63,213 nucleotides of DNA, from the NCBI RefSeq assembly GCF_003347015.1, contig NZ_PNFB01000024.1, positions 1 through 63,213 of the forward strand, given 5' to 3'. This document shows, in pieces, positions 9,086-17,326 of this stretch. The notes beneath the pieces were generated by a model. The model did no database searches, was not told the origin of the DNA, and saw only the letters and a list, made by a program, of their open reading frames with translations. Each line of letters begins with the position of its first letter. Position 1 is the first letter of the stretch. Position numbers and translations under genes: made by a program. The stretch comes from Brachybacterium sp. YJGR34. Its GTDB lineage: Bacteria; Actinomycetota; Actinomycetes; Actinomycetales; Dermabacteraceae.

Positions 9086-10072
9086 ATGCCCCGCGTCGAC
9101 CAGACGGACTGGCTGGAGACCTTCGTCGCGGTCGTCGACCACGGCAGCTTCTCCGGGGCCGCACGGGCCCTGCACCGCTCGCAGTCCCGGGTCAGCACGC
9201 ACGTCGCCGCGCTCGAGCGGGCCCTGGGCGGGACGCTCGTGGACCGCAGCCATCGCCCGGTCCGGCCCACCGAGCTGGGCACCACCTTCCTCCCCCACGC
9301 CCGGGCCGTGCTCGAGGCGCTCGAGCGCGGCACCGAGGCGGTGGAGCTGCACTCCGGCACGCTCCGCGGTCGGGTGGTGATCGGCTGCCATCCCAGCGTC
9401 AGCGCCGGCTTCCTGCCCGCCGTGCTGGCGGCGGTGCACGCCGCCCACCCCGCGCTCCGCATCGAGCTGACCGAGCACACCACGCAGGACCTGGTCTCCG
9501 GCATCGTCTCGGGGCGCTACCACCTCGCGATCCACTCCTCGGCGGGCGATCCCCCGCCCGACGACCTCCAGAGCGTGCACCTCTGGACGGAGCGCTACGC
9601 GGCCCTCGCGCCGCCCGGGCATCCGGTGCTGGGCGAGGACGACGCGGCGCGCCGACGGGCCGCCGAGGAGGGCATCGACCCGCGGCGGATCGCCGAGCAT
9701 CCGCTGATCGCGGTGGCCCAGCCCGGGGAGGCGGTCGATCCGGACACGGGCAGCGCCCTGCGGGCGTGGGGGCTCGAGATCCCCGTGGCCTGGCAGACGG
9801 AGCAGCCGCAGACGGTCGTGAACCTCGCTCGGGAAGGGCTGGGCGTCGGCGTCCTGAACGCCCTGGCCGCCGCGGTCGCCGACACCTCGGGGATGGCGGT
9901 GGTCCCGGTGGGCACCCTGGCGGAGGGCCGACGGGTCGCCGTCACCCGCGACCGCCGCGCCGCCCCCTCCCCGAGCGTCGACGTCGTCTTCCAGGCGATC
10001 CTCGAGGCGACGCCCCCTCCCGGCGTCCGCCCGGCACCGCCCGACCGACGAGACGCCGCCCGCCCCGCTTGA
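9086..10072 (+). CDS. LysR-family transcriptional regulator
   Basis: A 328-residue LysR-type regulator. The winged helix-turn-helix covers about residues 7-66 (FSGAARALHRSQSRVSTHVAALE), followed by the linker helix and an effector domain beginning near GRVVIGCHPSV. It is divergent from tctCBA, the usual arrangement for a LysR protein controlling the adjacent transporter and itself. The C-terminal 20 residues are Pro/Arg-rich and probably disordered. It may sense the carboxylate imported by TctABC. Confidence 0.9.
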   Translation: MPRVDQTDWLETFVAVVDHGSFSGAARALHRSQSRVSTHVAALERALGGTLVDRSHRPVRPTELGTTFLPHARAVLEALERGTEAVELHSGTLRGRVVIGCHPSVSAGFLPAVLAAVHAAHPALRIELTEHTTQDLVSGIVSGRYHLAIHSSAGDPPPDDLQSVHLWTERYAALAPPGHPVLGEDDAARRRAAEEGIDPRRIAEHPLIAVAQPGEAVDPDTGSALRAWGLEIPVAWQTEQPQTVVNLAREGLGVGVLNALAAAVADTSGMAVVPVGTLAEGRRVAVTRDRRAAPSPSVDVVFQAILEATPPPGVRPAPPDRRDAARPA

Positions 10073-10092
10073 CGCCGCTGACCAGGCCATAG

Positions 10093-10102
10093 ATCCTATA
10101 GG
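10093..10102. promoter_or_regulatory. ATCCTATAGG partial operator upstream of MFS gene
   Basis: ATCCTATAGG matches ten of the twelve bases of the palindrome ATCCTATAGGAT seen before other operons. It lies 83 bp upstream of the GTG start of the MFS transporter at 10185. Confidence 0.55.
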
Positions 10103-10184
10103 CCCAGCGGAGCGGCGTCCCGGACCGGGCCCGTCCCGCCGGCACGCCGAGCCCGTCCTCCGACGAGGCGACAAGGAGCAGCCC

Positions 10185-11459
10185 GTGACCCGACAGCGTC
10201 CCCGCGTGACCCGCGCCCACCTGGTGTGGGCGGTCGCGGTCCTCGCCTACCTGTGCGCGGTCTCCGGACGAGCCTCCTTCGGAGTGGCGAGCGTCGAGGC
10301 CTCCGTGCGCTTCGGGGTGGACGGCGCGGCGCTGAGCCTGTTCGGCGTGGTCCAGCTGGGCACCTACGCGGCCGCCCAGATCCCCGCCGGGCTGCTGCTG
10401 GACCGGATCGGTCCGCGCCGGATGCTGGTGCTGGGAGCGGTGACCATGGCCGCCGGCCAGGTGCTGCTGGCCCTGGCCACGAACGTCCCCACCGCGCTCA
10501 GCGCCCGGATGCTCACCGGCGTCGGCGACGCCGCCACCCTGATCAGCGTGGTGCGGCTGATCGCGACCTGGTTCCCCACCGCGCAGGTGCCCGTCTTCAC
10601 GCAGCTGGCGACGATGATCGGCCAGTTCGGCCAGGCGGTCGCCGCGGTCCCCTTCCTCGCCCTGCTGGTGGGGGTCGGCTGGACCGCCGCCTGGGCCTCG
10701 CTGGCGGGCCTGCTGCTGGTCAGCATGCTGCTGGTGATCGCGGTGGTGCAGGACGAGCCGCCGGGCGAGCCGGGGGCCGTCCCCCCGCCGCCGGCGCGCG
10801 CCGGCCAGGTGCTGCGGGACGCCTTCACCTCGCGCGGAGCGTGGTCCGGCTTCTTCCTCCACGCGCTGACGCTGCTGAGCGTGAACTCCTTCCTGTTCAT
10901 GTGGGGCGTGCCCTACATGACCAACGGCCTGGGCCTCCGTCCCGCGGAGATCGGAGCACTGCTCACCGTCAATGTCGTGATCATGGTGGCGCTCGGGCCC
11001 CTGATCGGGGTGATCACGGGGCGCTTCCCGGCGCACCGCGCGCGGCTCGGGTGGATCGCCGGCGGCATCCTGTCCCTCGCCTGGGTGGGGACGCTGCTCG
11101 CGCCCGGCCAGCTCTCGGCCTGGCAGCTGATGCCGCTGATCGCGGCGCTCGCGGTGGGCTCGGCGACCTGCTCGGTGGGCTTCGACCTCGCCCGCACCTC
11201 CGTGCCGCGCCGCGCGATCGGCACCGCGACCGGCATGGTGAACATCGGCGGCTACTCCTCCTCGCTGCTGGCCGTGCTGCTGATCGGCGTGATCCTCGAT
11301 CTCCGGGCGCCCGACGGGCAGGCGGACCTGGGCGACTACCGCCTGGCCCTGTCCAGCATGGGGATCCTCATGGGCGGCGCCGCGCTCGGACTGCTGCTGA
11401 CCACGTGGCGGCGCCCGGGCCGGTCCGCGATGACCGACACGTCCCCGTCGCGGGGGTAG
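10185..11459 (+). CDS. MFS transporter (anion:cation symporter-like)
   Basis: A 424-residue major facilitator with 12 predicted membrane helices. The loop 2-3 signature is QIPAGLLLDRIGPRRMLVLG, and TM4 contains RMLTGVGDAATLISVVRLIATWFP, in the style of the organic-anion/hexuronate branch. The GTG start at 10185 follows AAGGAG by 6 bases. It is preceded by a partial ATCCTATAGGAT operator, which links it to the sugar-acid regulon. Substrate unknown; an organic or sugar acid is plausible. A hairpin after the gene (11472-11512) separates it from the convergent MFS gene. Confidence 0.85.
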   Translation: MTRQRPRVTRAHLVWAVAVLAYLCAVSGRASFGVASVEASVRFGVDGAALSLFGVVQLGTYAAAQIPAGLLLDRIGPRRMLVLGAVTMAAGQVLLALATNVPTALSARMLTGVGDAATLISVVRLIATWFPTAQVPVFTQLATMIGQFGQAVAAVPFLALLVGVGWTAAWASLAGLLLVSMLLVIAVVQDEPPGEPGAVPPPPARAGQVLRDAFTSRGAWSGFFLHALTLLSVNSFLFMWGVPYMTNGLGLRPAEIGALLTVNVVIMVALGPLIGVITGRFPAHRARLGWIAGGILSLAWVGTLLAPGQLSAWQLMPLIAALAVGSATCSVGFDLARTSVPRRAIGTATGMVNIGGYSSSLLAVLLIGVILDLRAPDGQADLGDYRLALSSMGILMGGAALGLLLTTWRRPGRSAMTDTSPSRG

Positions 11460-11471
11460 CCCCGGAGGGCC

Positions 11472-11512
11472 GGAGCCCTGCGCCCCGGTGACGCGATGCG
11501 GCGCAGGACTCC
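11472..11512. terminator. Terminator hairpin between convergent MFS genes
   Basis: A 13-base stem (GGAGCCCTGCGCC at 11472-11484 with 11500-11512, one G-U pair) lies just after the plus-strand MFS gene and before the end of the minus-strand one. It could serve both. Confidence 0.6.
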
Positions 11513-11545
11513 GGGACGCAGGACCTCCTCAGGCCCGGGCGCGGA

Positions 11546-12919
11546 TCAGGCTCGAGCGTGAACGGGCTCGTCGGAGGCGACCTCCTCCAGGGTGCTTCCC
11601 GCTCCGGTCTCGGGGAGCACCCGACGGATGAAGACGAGCGCACAGACGCCGATCACGGCGAAGAGGCCGAAGCTCAGCGTCGCGCTGACGGCGAGGAGCG
11701 ACGGGAAAGTCTGTCCCACGACGAAGTTGGCGACCCAGTTCAGGAGCAGGGCGAGGCCCGTGGCCGTTCCCCGGATGGCCGAGGGGAAGAGCTCCGAGAC
11801 GACCACGCGCACCAGGATCCCCCACGACATGGCGAAGGAGGCGAGGAACAGCAGCATCCCGCCGAGCGTCAGGAAGCCCGTCACGGCGGACTGCTCCGGC
11901 CCCAGCTGGCTGACCGCTGCCAGGTAGATCATCGCCGTGGTCATCCCGCACATCCCGACCGTCAGCAGGGCGCGCCGCGGCAGGCGGTCCACCAGGAACA
12001 GGCCCAGCAGCGTGAACAGGACGTTGACGACACCGACGCTGACATTGGCCGTGACCGCGGCCCCCTCGGAGAACCCGGCATCGATCAGCGCGGCCGGGGC
12101 GTAGTAGATGATCGAGTTCGCCCCGGTGAACTGGACGAGAGCGGCGAGGATGCACGCGGCGATGCTGTTGCGTCGCAGACCGGGCGAGAACATCCGCCGC
12201 AGGACCTCGCCGAGGGAGACCTGGCGGTCGGGGCTGCGGTGATGCGCCGCCTCGAGCTCCGCGAGCTCGCCGTCCACGTCGGGATGGCTGAGCCGCTCGA
12301 GGGATCGTCGTGCGTCGCCCGGCCTCCCGTGGGAGACGAACCATCGGGGGCTCTCCGGCATGGAGACCAGGCCGACGGCCAGGATCGCTCCGGGGACCAC
12401 CGACAGGCCGATCATCCACCGCCAGGCGTCGGACGGCTGCAGGGCGTACCCGACGATGTATGCCAGCAGGATGCCGAGGACGACCATCACCTGCCCCAGG
12501 GAGCCGATCTTCCCGCGATGCCTGGTCGGGGCGATCTCCACCAGGTAGATGGTCACGACGCTGGCGGAGCCTCCCACGCCCAGGCCCATGATGAACCGGC
12601 CGAGGATCAGCAGGGACACGTCGGGGGCGACGGCGGCGAGGATGCCGCCGACGATGAAGAACGCGCTGATCAGCATGAGGATGGGGCGGCGGCCGAAGCG
12701 GTCGGCGAGGCGACCGGCGACGGCGACGCCGATCGTCGCCCCGAGCAGGAGCGAGCTCACCACGAAGCCCGAGACCGCGGGGCTCATCTCCCACTGCTCC
12801 GAGATCGAGAGCAGGGCGATCCCGGCGATCCCGAGGTCGTATCCGAAGAGCAGCTCGGCGAGGGCACCGAAGAAGAGGGCACGTCCGAGGAGCCCGTTGC
12901 GCGGAGATGTCGACATCAT
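11546..12919 (-). CDS. Sugar porter-type MFS transporter
   Basis: A 457-residue MFS protein of the sugar porter subfamily with 12 predicted helices. It has FGYDLGIAGIALL in TM1, the GRLADRFGRRP loop motif, the PESPRWFVSHGR motif before the central loop, and IIYYAPAALIDAGF in TM7. The C-terminal PETGAGSTLEE matches the PETKG-type end. It overlaps the upstream sulfatase by 4 bp (ATGA at 12916-12919). The pair are therefore co-translated and the transporter probably imports the sulfatase's substrate or a precursor. Control is presumably through the LacI regulator and operators at 14320-14452. Confidence 0.88.
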   Translation of the reverse strand: MMSTSPRNGLLGRALFFGALAELLFGYDLGIAGIALLSISEQWEMSPAVSGFVVSSLLLGATIGVAVAGRLADRFGRRPILMLISAFFIVGGILAAVAPDVSLLILGRFIMGLGVGGSASVVTIYLVEIAPTRHRGKIGSLGQVMVVLGILLAYIVGYALQPSDAWRWMIGLSVVPGAILAVGLVSMPESPRWFVSHGRPGDARRSLERLSHPDVDGELAELEAAHHRSPDRQVSLGEVLRRMFSPGLRRNSIAACILAALVQFTGANSIIYYAPAALIDAGFSEGAAVTANVSVGVVNVLFTLLGLFLVDRLPRRALLTVGMCGMTTAMIYLAAVSQLGPEQSAVTGFLTLGGMLLFLASFAMSWGILVRVVVSELFPSAIRGTATGLALLLNWVANFVVGQTFPSLLAVSATLSFGLFAVIGVCALVFIRRVLPETGAGSTLEEVASDEPVHARA

Positions 12920-14277
12920 GAGGTCAGATCCTTCGTCGTCCGGGCAGCGGTTCGGTCGAGGGCAGGCACCGGAGGGAGTCCGTCCCCGGCGCGGGTCCGT
13001 GCCGGCGCCGCAGCGACCGGGCCGTCGCCGACGGGGTCACCGGTCATCGCGATCCAGGCATCGAGCGCCGCGGAGAGTCGTCGGCGGTCCTCGCCGTACG
13101 CGGGATCATCGAGCACGGAGGTCAGCTCGTCCGGGTCCGTCGACCTGTCGTAGAGCTCCTCCGCGGGGCGGGGCGCGAGGTGGTCATCGCCCATGCCCCG
13201 ACGGGTGATGCTCCCCTCGAGGTCGGCCGCGAGCTCGAGGAGCGGCCCCTCCGCGTAGTTGCGGATGTACACGAGGTCTCGGGTGCGTGCGGCGCGCTTG
13301 GGGTCGTAGGCGTCATGGTGGGTCTTGGAGGTCACGACGATCCGGCCGTCGTCGCCGCCCGGATCCTGCCCGCGCAGCAGAGGGAGCAGGCTCCGACCTT
13401 CCAGGCAGTCCGGGATGTCTCCCCCGGCCAGGTCGATCAGGGTCGGCGTGAGGTCGAGATGGCTGACGAGGCGGTCGACCCGGTGCGGCTCGACGTCCCA
13501 CGACCCGGGCGGTCGCACCAGGAAGGCGACGCCGGTCCCCGCGTCGTAGAGGGTGCTCTTGGCGCGCGGGAAGGCGGCACCGTGATCGGTGGTGACGATG
13601 ACCATCGTGCTCGCCGGGTCCATCGTCCGGTCGATCTTCTCCATGAGGCGTCCGAAGGCGGCATCGAACTGGGCGATGGAGCCGTAGAACGCCGCGATGT
13701 CCTCGCGCGTCTCTGCGGTGTCGGGGAGATAGGCGGGCACGTCGACGTCCGAGGGGTCGGCATGGACGTAGTCCTCGGCGGGCCAGGGACGGTGCACCTC
13801 CCAGGTTCCGATGGTCAGCAGCAGGGGGTCTCGCGACGGCAGCGGGTCGAGGGTGTCCAACCAGCCCGAGGCGGCGTCGACGACCTGTCCGGCCCGGGGA
13901 AGGAATCCCTGCCCCGGGACCTCGTCGAATCCGAGCACGGTGGGATCCACGTTCTCGTGCTGCAGGCCGATGAGGGCGGAGCGGTATCCGAGCGGCCTGA
14001 TGCGCTCGGGCGCGGTGAGGACGTCCTCCCGGTACCGCCAGGCGTTGTGCGTCAGTCCCTGCACGCCGTGCCGATACGGGGTCATCCCGGTGAAGAGCGA
14101 CGCCCGTGCCGGGGAGCAGAGGGGGGCGGTGGCGTGGGCGTTCTCGAAGACGATCGCCTCGTCCGCGAAGGCGGACAGGTGGGGTGCGGGGACGCGCGAC
14201 ATCCCGTAGGTGGGCAGCCAGCGACCGAGGTCATGGCAGTGGATGAGGACGACGTCTGGTCGTGGATCCTGGGACAT
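12916..14277 (-). CDS. Type I sulfatase, cytoplasmic
   Basis: A 453-residue arylsulfatase-family hydrolase. The maturation motif CSPARASLFTG has Cys at the position converted to formylglycine, so an FGE-type activator encoded elsewhere would be required. Metal-binding parts are DVVLIHCHDLGRW near the N terminus and VTTDHGAAFPRAKSTLYDAG in the middle. The N terminus runs straight into the catalytic fold without a signal peptide, so the enzyme should act in the cytoplasm on an imported sulfate ester. The C-terminal 45 residues are Ala/Arg/Pro-rich. It is the first gene of a two-gene operon with the MFS sugar porter, downstream of three LacI-type operators. A phosphonate-monoester hydrolase activity is an alternative. 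Confidence 0.87.
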   Translation of the reverse strand: MSQDPRPDVVLIHCHDLGRWLPTYGMSRVPAPHLSAFADEAIVFENAHATAPLCSPARASLFTGMTPYRHGVQGLTHNAWRYREDVLTAPERIRPLGYRSALIGLQHENVDPTVLGFDEVPGQGFLPRAGQVVDAASGWLDTLDPLPSRDPLLLTIGTWEVHRPWPAEDYVHADPSDVDVPAYLPDTAETREDIAAFYGSIAQFDAAFGRLMEKIDRTMDPASTMVIVTTDHGAAFPRAKSTLYDAGTGVAFLVRPPGSWDVEPHRVDRLVSHLDLTPTLIDLAGGDIPDCLEGRSLLPLLRGQDPGGDDGRIVVTSKTHHDAYDPKRAARTRDLVYIRNYAEGPLLELAADLEGSITRRGMGDDHLAPRPAEELYDRSTDPDELTSVLDDPAYGEDRRRLSAALDAWIAMTGDPVGDGPVAAAPARTRAGDGLPPVPALDRTAARTTKDLTS

Positions 14278-14319
14278 ACGGAGCCTTCCGTGGCGGGCCG
14301 TGCCGGCGGACGTGAGTGA

Positions 14320-14331
14320 TGTATCGATACA
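14320..14331. promoter_or_regulatory. LacI-type operator 1 (TGTATCGATACA)
   Basis: A perfect 12-bp palindrome, 43 bp upstream of the sulfatase start. The central ATCGAT is shared with the two sites at 14401-14452. LacI-family repressors bind such CG-centred palindromes, and a LacI gene lies immediately upstream in the same orientation. Confidence 0.7.
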
Positions 14332-14400
14332 GCACGGACACCTGTGCCACCCGATCGATCGACAGGGAGGGCGGCGGGCTTCCCCGGCGCGTGCGCCCGA

Positions 14401-14418
14401 TGCTGCATCGATGCAGCA
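14401..14418. promoter_or_regulatory. LacI-type operator 2 (18-bp perfect palindrome)
   Basis: TGCTGCATCGATGCAGCA is a perfect palindrome with the CG centre typical of LacI-family sites. It is spaced 17 bp from operator 3 and about 70 bp from operator 1. Confidence 0.75.
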
Positions 14419-14434
14419 GCGATCTTCGCACCAG

Positions 14435-14452
14435 TGCTGAATCGATGCACCA
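14435..14452. promoter_or_regulatory. LacI-type operator 3
   Basis: TGCTGAATCGATGCACCA keeps the ATCGAT core and imperfect TGCTG/CACCA arms. Its centre is 34 bp from that of operator 2, about three helical turns, so two dimers could sit on the same face of the DNA. Confidence 0.65.
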
Positions 14453-14546
14453 CCGTAGGTCGGGTATCTGGGACCGTCAAGTGCGGATCACCGACGAGGG
14501 CTGAGCGGACGGAGCGACGCAGGGCCGGAGGGGACGGAGACCGGCC

Positions 14547-15536
14547 TCAGCAGCCGCACGATCGGCGCACGATGAGCTCGGGCTCCACGAGCGTGCGCAC
14601 CGGGACGTCCTCGCCGCGGAGCGAGGCGAGCACCCACTGCGCACATCGACGTCCGATCCCCGCGGGATCCGCGGACACCGAGGTCAGCGGAGGGTCGAAG
14701 ACTCGCCCGAGGTCCAGCCCGTCGAATCCGACCACGGAGACGTCCTCGGGAACCCTCGCCCCCCTCTCCCGCAAACCCCGGCAGGCCGCGAAGGCCACCA
14801 GGTCGCTGTGACAGATGACGGCGTCCGCGTCATGCCCCGTCTCGAGATATCGACGCACGATGGCCTCGCCGGAGGCCACGCTCGTCACCCCCGGAACCTG
14901 GACGATCAGCTCAGCGCCGTCCGTCTCGTCGACGGCTCGGCGCACTCCTTCGAGGCGCAGCCCGCGGACCCCGGCACCCTCCGGGCCGCCGAGGTAGACG
15001 ACGCGGCGCCGACCATGGACCTCGAGCAGATGCCTCGCGGCGACATAACCCCCCAGCCGGTCGTCGACACCGAGGAAGGGCACCTCGGTCCCGGGGTCCC
15101 GGGTCGCCGCGAGCGCCGGCGTCCGCTCCCCCGGGAACGGATCCTCCGGACCCCCGGTGACGGGGACGTACACGAGCGCCTCGACCGGATGCTCGAGCAG
15201 GGCGCGGCCGAGGCGCGTAAACCGCGCCGCGCTGTCGCGGGTGCTCGAGATGATCGTGACCATGTCCGCCTCGGAGAGCGTCGCCTCGAAGCCGAGCGCC
15301 ATCTCGGCGAAGAACGGATTGCTCAGATCGGTGACCACCAGTCCCACCAGCGACGTCGACTGCGTCCGCAGGCTCGCAGCGCCGCGGTGATAGGTGTAGC
15401 CGAGCTCGTCCATCGACGCTTTGATCCGTCGGCGCGTGTCCTCGCTGAGACGGCCCGTCCCCCGCACCGCCAGAGACGCCGCGGTCCGGGAGACCCCGGC
15501 GTGCGCTGCGACGTCAGCGAGGGTGATCCTCTTCAT
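14547..15536 (-). CDS. LacI-family transcriptional regulator
   Basis: A 329-residue LacI regulator. The N-terminal helix-turn-helix is KRITLADVAAHAGVSRTAAS, followed by the hinge and a periplasmic-binding-protein-like effector domain starting at SLVGLVVTDLSNPFFAEM. The ATG at 15536 is chosen because it places the HTH at the very N terminus; upstream in-frame codons would add about 50 non-homologous residues. It reads toward the sulfatase/MFS operon, with three CG-centred palindromes in the gap, and is divergent from the TRAP operon at 15686. The ligand is probably a sugar connected with the sulfatase pathway. Confidence 0.92.
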   Translation of the reverse strand: MKRITLADVAAHAGVSRTAASLAVRGTGRLSEDTRRRIKASMDELGYTYHRGAASLRTQSTSLVGLVVTDLSNPFFAEMALGFEATLSEADMVTIISSTRDSAARFTRLGRALLEHPVEALVYVPVTGGPEDPFPGERTPALAATRDPGTEVPFLGVDDRLGGYVAARHLLEVHGRRRVVYLGGPEGAGVRGLRLEGVRRAVDETDGAELIVQVPGVTSVASGEAIVRRYLETGHDADAVICHSDLVAFAACRGLRERGARVPEDVSVVGFDGLDLGRVFDPPLTSVSADPAGIGRRCAQWVLASLRGEDVPVRTLVEPELIVRRSCGC

Positions 15537-15685
15537 GGGTCGACCATATCGCCCGGCGACCAGCCCCGACCGCCGACCACAGCACCCCGCCGACGCCGAC
15601 GCCGGACCGGAGCACTGGCCCCCTCTTGTGTCGGAGCCCACGTTTCTATACGTTGTCCCCACTTCGTATGGAAAGGACCGTGACG

Positions 15686-16720
15686 ATGACGTCACCCCGC
15701 CGTTCGCGCCGGCCTGCCACCCTGGTCGCCGCCGTGCTGTCCGTCCTCGCCCTGGCCGGGTGCGGGCTCTGGGAGCCGGTCGACACCAGTCAGATCGAGG
15801 CGCGGTCCGTCGATCCCGACGCCCGCGTCCTCCGCTTCGCCCATCAGTACGACCCCAGCCATCCGGTCGAGACCTGCGGCGCCGCGACGCTGCGCTCCGA
15901 GCTCGCGGACGACGGCTTCGCCGTGGAGACCTACCCCGCCGGCCAGATCGGCGGTGAGGGCGAGACCACGGAGCAGATCGCCACCGGCGGCCTCGAGCTG
16001 GGGGTCGTCGGCCCCTCCTTCCTCGGCATCTGGTACGAGGACGCCGCCGTGCTGGACGCCCCCTTCCTCTTCACCGACGTCGAGCAGTTCGACGAGGCCA
16101 CCACCGGCGAGATCATGGAGGAGGTGTACGACGAGATGGCCGCCGAGACCGGCCTGCGGGTGACCAGCACCTGGTACTACGGCACCCGCCACATCACCTC
16201 GAACGTCGAGATCACCGAGCCGGAGGATCTCGTCGGCCTGAAGATCCGCACCCCCGACGCCCCGCTGTACATCACGAGCTTCGGGATCATGCAGGGCAGC
16301 GCCACCCCGATGGCGCTCTCCGAGGCCTACCTCGGGCTCCAGCAGGGGGCGATCGACGCCCAGGAGAACCCCATCCCCACCATCGACGTGCAGAAGTTCT
16401 ACGAGGTCCAGGACTACCTGAACCTCACCGGGCACATGGTCCAGGCCGTCAACATCATCTCCTCCGAGCGCTTCATGGACTCCCTGAGCACCGCGGAGCG
16501 GGAGGGGGTCGAGGAGGCCATGGAGAAGGCGCGCGTGGCCACCCGCGACTGCATCGTCGAGGCCGAGCAGGAGACGCTGCAGCAGTGGCGGGACGAGGAC
16601 GTCATCGAGGTCAACGACGAGGTCGACGTCGCCGCCTTCCAGGAGCTCATCGCCGAGGAGTTCCCGGACACGGTGCCGTGGGGCGACCTCTACCTCGAGA
16701 TCCAGGAGTCGGTCCAGTGA
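15686..16720 (+). CDS. dctP: TRAP transporter substrate-binding lipoprotein DctP
   Basis: A 344-residue DctP-family solute receptor. It begins with an Arg-rich signal peptide and lipobox LALAGC, so it is membrane anchored. The ligand-binding region has the carboxylate-binding arginine segment GLKIRTPDAP and the family hallmark LQQGAIDAQENPIPTI. The ATG at 15686 follows AAAGGA by 7 bases; a GTG 6 bases upstream is possible. A TATACG box at 15647-15652, in an AT-richer patch, may be the -10 element. It is the first gene of dctPQM-gntR and should bind a sugar acid or other organic acid. Confidence 0.92.
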   Translation: MTSPRRSRRPATLVAAVLSVLALAGCGLWEPVDTSQIEARSVDPDARVLRFAHQYDPSHPVETCGAATLRSELADDGFAVETYPAGQIGGEGETTEQIATGGLELGVVGPSFLGIWYEDAAVLDAPFLFTDVEQFDEATTGEIMEEVYDEMAAETGLRVTSTWYYGTRHITSNVEITEPEDLVGLKIRTPDAPLYITSFGIMQGSATPMALSEAYLGLQQGAIDAQENPIPTIDVQKFYEVQDYLNLTGHMVQAVNIISSERFMDSLSTAEREGVEEAMEKARVATRDCIVEAEQETLQQWRDEDVIEVNDEVDVAAFQELIAEEFPDTVPWGDLYLEIQESVQ

Positions 16721-17322
16721 GCATGTCCTCCCCCAAGCCCGTCCCCGGCACCCACGACGGCCAGTCCCCGCCGCTGGAGGCGTACATCGAGCGCGACCAC
16801 TACGAGCAGAAGTGGTGGGCCTACGCCCGCTTGGTGGACCTCGAGCGCTACGTCTCCGGAGGCCTGCTGGTCGCCGTCTTCGGCGTCATCCTGTTCCAGA
16901 TCTTCACCCGCTACGTGCTGAACATGCCGCTGCCGTGGAGCGAGGAGATCGCGCGCCTGCTGGTGGTGTGGCTGACCTTCGTGGGCGCCGGTTTCGTGGC
17001 CTCCCGCAATGCGCACATCGCCGTGGACATCCTCGCGGTCTATCTGCCCCGGCGCCTCGCGACGGCCTCGCAGATCATTGCGATGCTGCTGGTCGTGGCG
17101 GCCAGCGCCTACATGGTGTGGGCCGCGATCTCGCTCATGGTGCTCACCCGGGCGCTCACGATGACCGCGACCGGTCTGCCGATGCCGCTGCTGTACGGCG
17201 CGGTGCTCGTGGGGTACCTGATGATCCTCGGCCACACGGCGCTGAACATCGTCCTGTATCTCCGCCACCCCGCGGAGATCCCCGATGCGGTCGAGAAGAC
17301 CGCCGCGATGGAAGGGCTGTGA
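16717..17322 (+). CDS. dctQ: TRAP transporter small permease DctQ
   Basis: A 201-residue small TRAP membrane subunit. Four predicted helices follow a hydrophilic leader of about 40 residues. The family pattern is visible in FTRYVLNMPLPWSEEIARLLVVWLTFVGAG and the RNAHIAVDIL segment. The GTG at 16717 overlaps the dctP stop (GTGA), which decides the start; the ATG two codons later is the alternative. It forms the membrane complex with DctM. Confidence 0.9.
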   Translation: MSMSSPKPVPGTHDGQSPPLEAYIERDHYEQKWWAYARLVDLERYVSGGLLVAVFGVILFQIFTRYVLNMPLPWSEEIARLLVVWLTFVGAGFVASRNAHIAVDILAVYLPRRLATASQIIAMLLVVAASAYMVWAAISLMVLTRALTMTATGLPMPLLYGAVLVGYLMILGHTALNIVLYLRHPAEIPDAVEKTAAMEGL

Positions 17323-17326
17323 TCCC

